Below, in pieces: positions 5,290-5,792 of a DNA stretch of 5,792 bases. The position numbers were made by a program, and so were the translations under genes. Positions within the stretch are counted from its first letter, which is position 1, and each line of letters begins with the position of its first letter. This stretch comes from Trueperaceae bacterium (lineage in GTDB: Bacteria; Deinococcota; Deinococci; Deinococcales; Trueperaceae): assembly GCA_007130445.1 (NCBI GenBank), contig SLSM01000033.1, positions 1 through 5,792 on the forward strand, given 5' to 3'. The notes below the pieces were generated by a model. That model made no database searches, had not been told where the DNA came from, and saw only the letters and a list, made by a program, of their open reading frames with translations.

Positions 5290-5792
5290 CTACTCGCCGA
5301 CGTGGCCGCCCAGGACCGCGGTGAACGGCCAGCCGACGCCCGCCCAGAGCCGTTCGGCCTCGCGCAGGTAGCGCTCCCAGGCGCGCATGAAGGCGTCGCG
5401 CTCACGCTGGTGGCCCAGCTCGGCGCGGCGATAGGCGGCCTCGAACCGATCGACCCTGGCCGTGGCTGCCGCCAGGGCGGTCTGGTCGGGTGCAGCGTCG
5501 CGCGCCAGCGCTCGACGCTCGGCGGTCGCCGCCTCGAGTTCGGCGGCCAGGTCCCGGAGCGCGGCGCGGCCCAGCGCGAGCGAGCGCTCGGCGAAGGCGA
5601 CGTCGGCCTCGACTTGCGCCAGCGCGCGGCGGGCCTCGAGCGCCGACCAGGCCGCCTCGGCCTCGGTCAGCGCGAGCGCCGCCTCGGCCTCCGCCAGGGC
5701 TCGCTCGGCCCGCTCGAGATCGGCTCGCCAGGTGTCGTCGACGCGCACGCGGGCGCTGATGCCGACGGACCACACGTCGCTGCCCGTGCCGG
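5290..5792 (-). CDS. Ala/Glu/Arg-rich coiled-coil protein, possibly TolC-family outer-membrane efflux component (5' end outside window)
   Basis: An open frame of 166 residues ending at TAG (5292-5290) runs off the right edge; the in-frame GTG at 5775 is probably not the start because the frame stays open upstream with GTGSD. Residues 6-17 (VWSVGISARVRV) look like a beta strand. They are followed by long amphipathic helices rich in Ala, Glu and Arg (about 19-93 and 101-148), a short break near DAAPDQ, and an end YLREAERLWAGVGWPF. A strand reading 'WSVGISA' leading into a helical hairpin, and a last helix ending in L-x-x-G-V-G, is how the C-terminal half of TolC-type channels reads; that is resemblance, not a signature match. 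Otherwise it is an unassigned coiled-coil protein. If TolC-like, it supports a diderm envelope. The missing N-terminus would settle this by showing a signal peptide and a first repeat half. No frame damage is visible. Confidence 0.75.
   Translation of the reverse strand, partial: GTGSDVWSVGISARVRVDDTWRADLERAERALAEAEAALALTEAEAAWSALEARRALAQVEADVAFAERSLALGRAALRDLAAELEAATAERRALARDAAPDQTALAAATARVDRFEAAYRRAELGHQRERDAFMRAWERYLREAERLWAGVGWPFTAVLGGHVGE

Noticed and set aside
5490..5759. 89-codon plus-strand frame inside the coiled-coil gene
   Set aside because: An Arg/Pro/Ala shadow of an Ala-rich coding strand, with no initiation signal or motif.
1..5792. Mobile element, CRISPR array, tRNA or rRNA
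   Set aside because: I found no direct-repeat array, transposase or integrase motif, terminal inverted repeats or structured RNA gene; gene content and codon use are uniform.

Overview
The window is GC-rich, compact bacterial chromosome with no sign of mobile DNA, CRISPR, tRNA or rRNA. It holds six protein-coding genes: four complete and two running off the edges. The translation factor at the left is the EF-G-like 'EF-G2' subtype and resembles what I recall of Thermus EF-G2. Together with the GC content, frequent GTG starts and -10-like hexamers sitting 6-7 bases before start codons, this suggests a Deinococcota-type diderm such as a Trueperaceae-like lineage. That placement is inference; a high-GC actinobacterium is the main alternative.

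Layout. Bases 1-1824 (+) carry the C-terminal part of an EF-G2 GTPase, starting inside its switch II motif. An 81-base convergent gap holds a perfect hairpin exactly midway between two stop codons. Bases 1906-2754 (-) encode a protein with the hydroxymethylbilane synthase (HemC) fold that has lost essentially every catalytic residue. 60 bases upstream of it on the same strand lies metK (2815-4002, -), a full-length S-adenosylmethionine synthetase with intact motifs. A 138-base divergent region (4003-4140) separates metK from a rightward gene pair. It contains two identical TATCCT -10-like hexamers on opposite strands, an 8-8-8 inverted repeat between them, and a metK leader able to form two mutually exclusive hairpins. 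The rightward pair is a GNAT acetyltransferase (4141-4704) and a NYN/LabA-type PIN-like nuclease (4701-5261), overlapping by 4 bases. Bases 5290-5792 (-) carry the C-terminal part of an Ala/Glu/Arg-rich helical protein, possibly of the TolC outer-membrane efflux family.

Functional reading. Most of the window is housekeeping: translation (EF-G2) and methyl-donor synthesis (MetK). The unusual element is the HemC-like protein downstream of metK. By eye it lacks the cofactor cysteine, the catalytic aspartate, most of the substrate-binding arginines and the flexible active-site loop, yet keeps the interdomain PAPGQG signature and an undamaged frame. It looks like a conserved pseudoenzyme or repurposed tetrapyrrole-binding scaffold rather than a working heme enzyme. 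The translationally coupled acetyltransferase and NYN nuclease are probably an RNA-processing or modification pair whose target I cannot identify.
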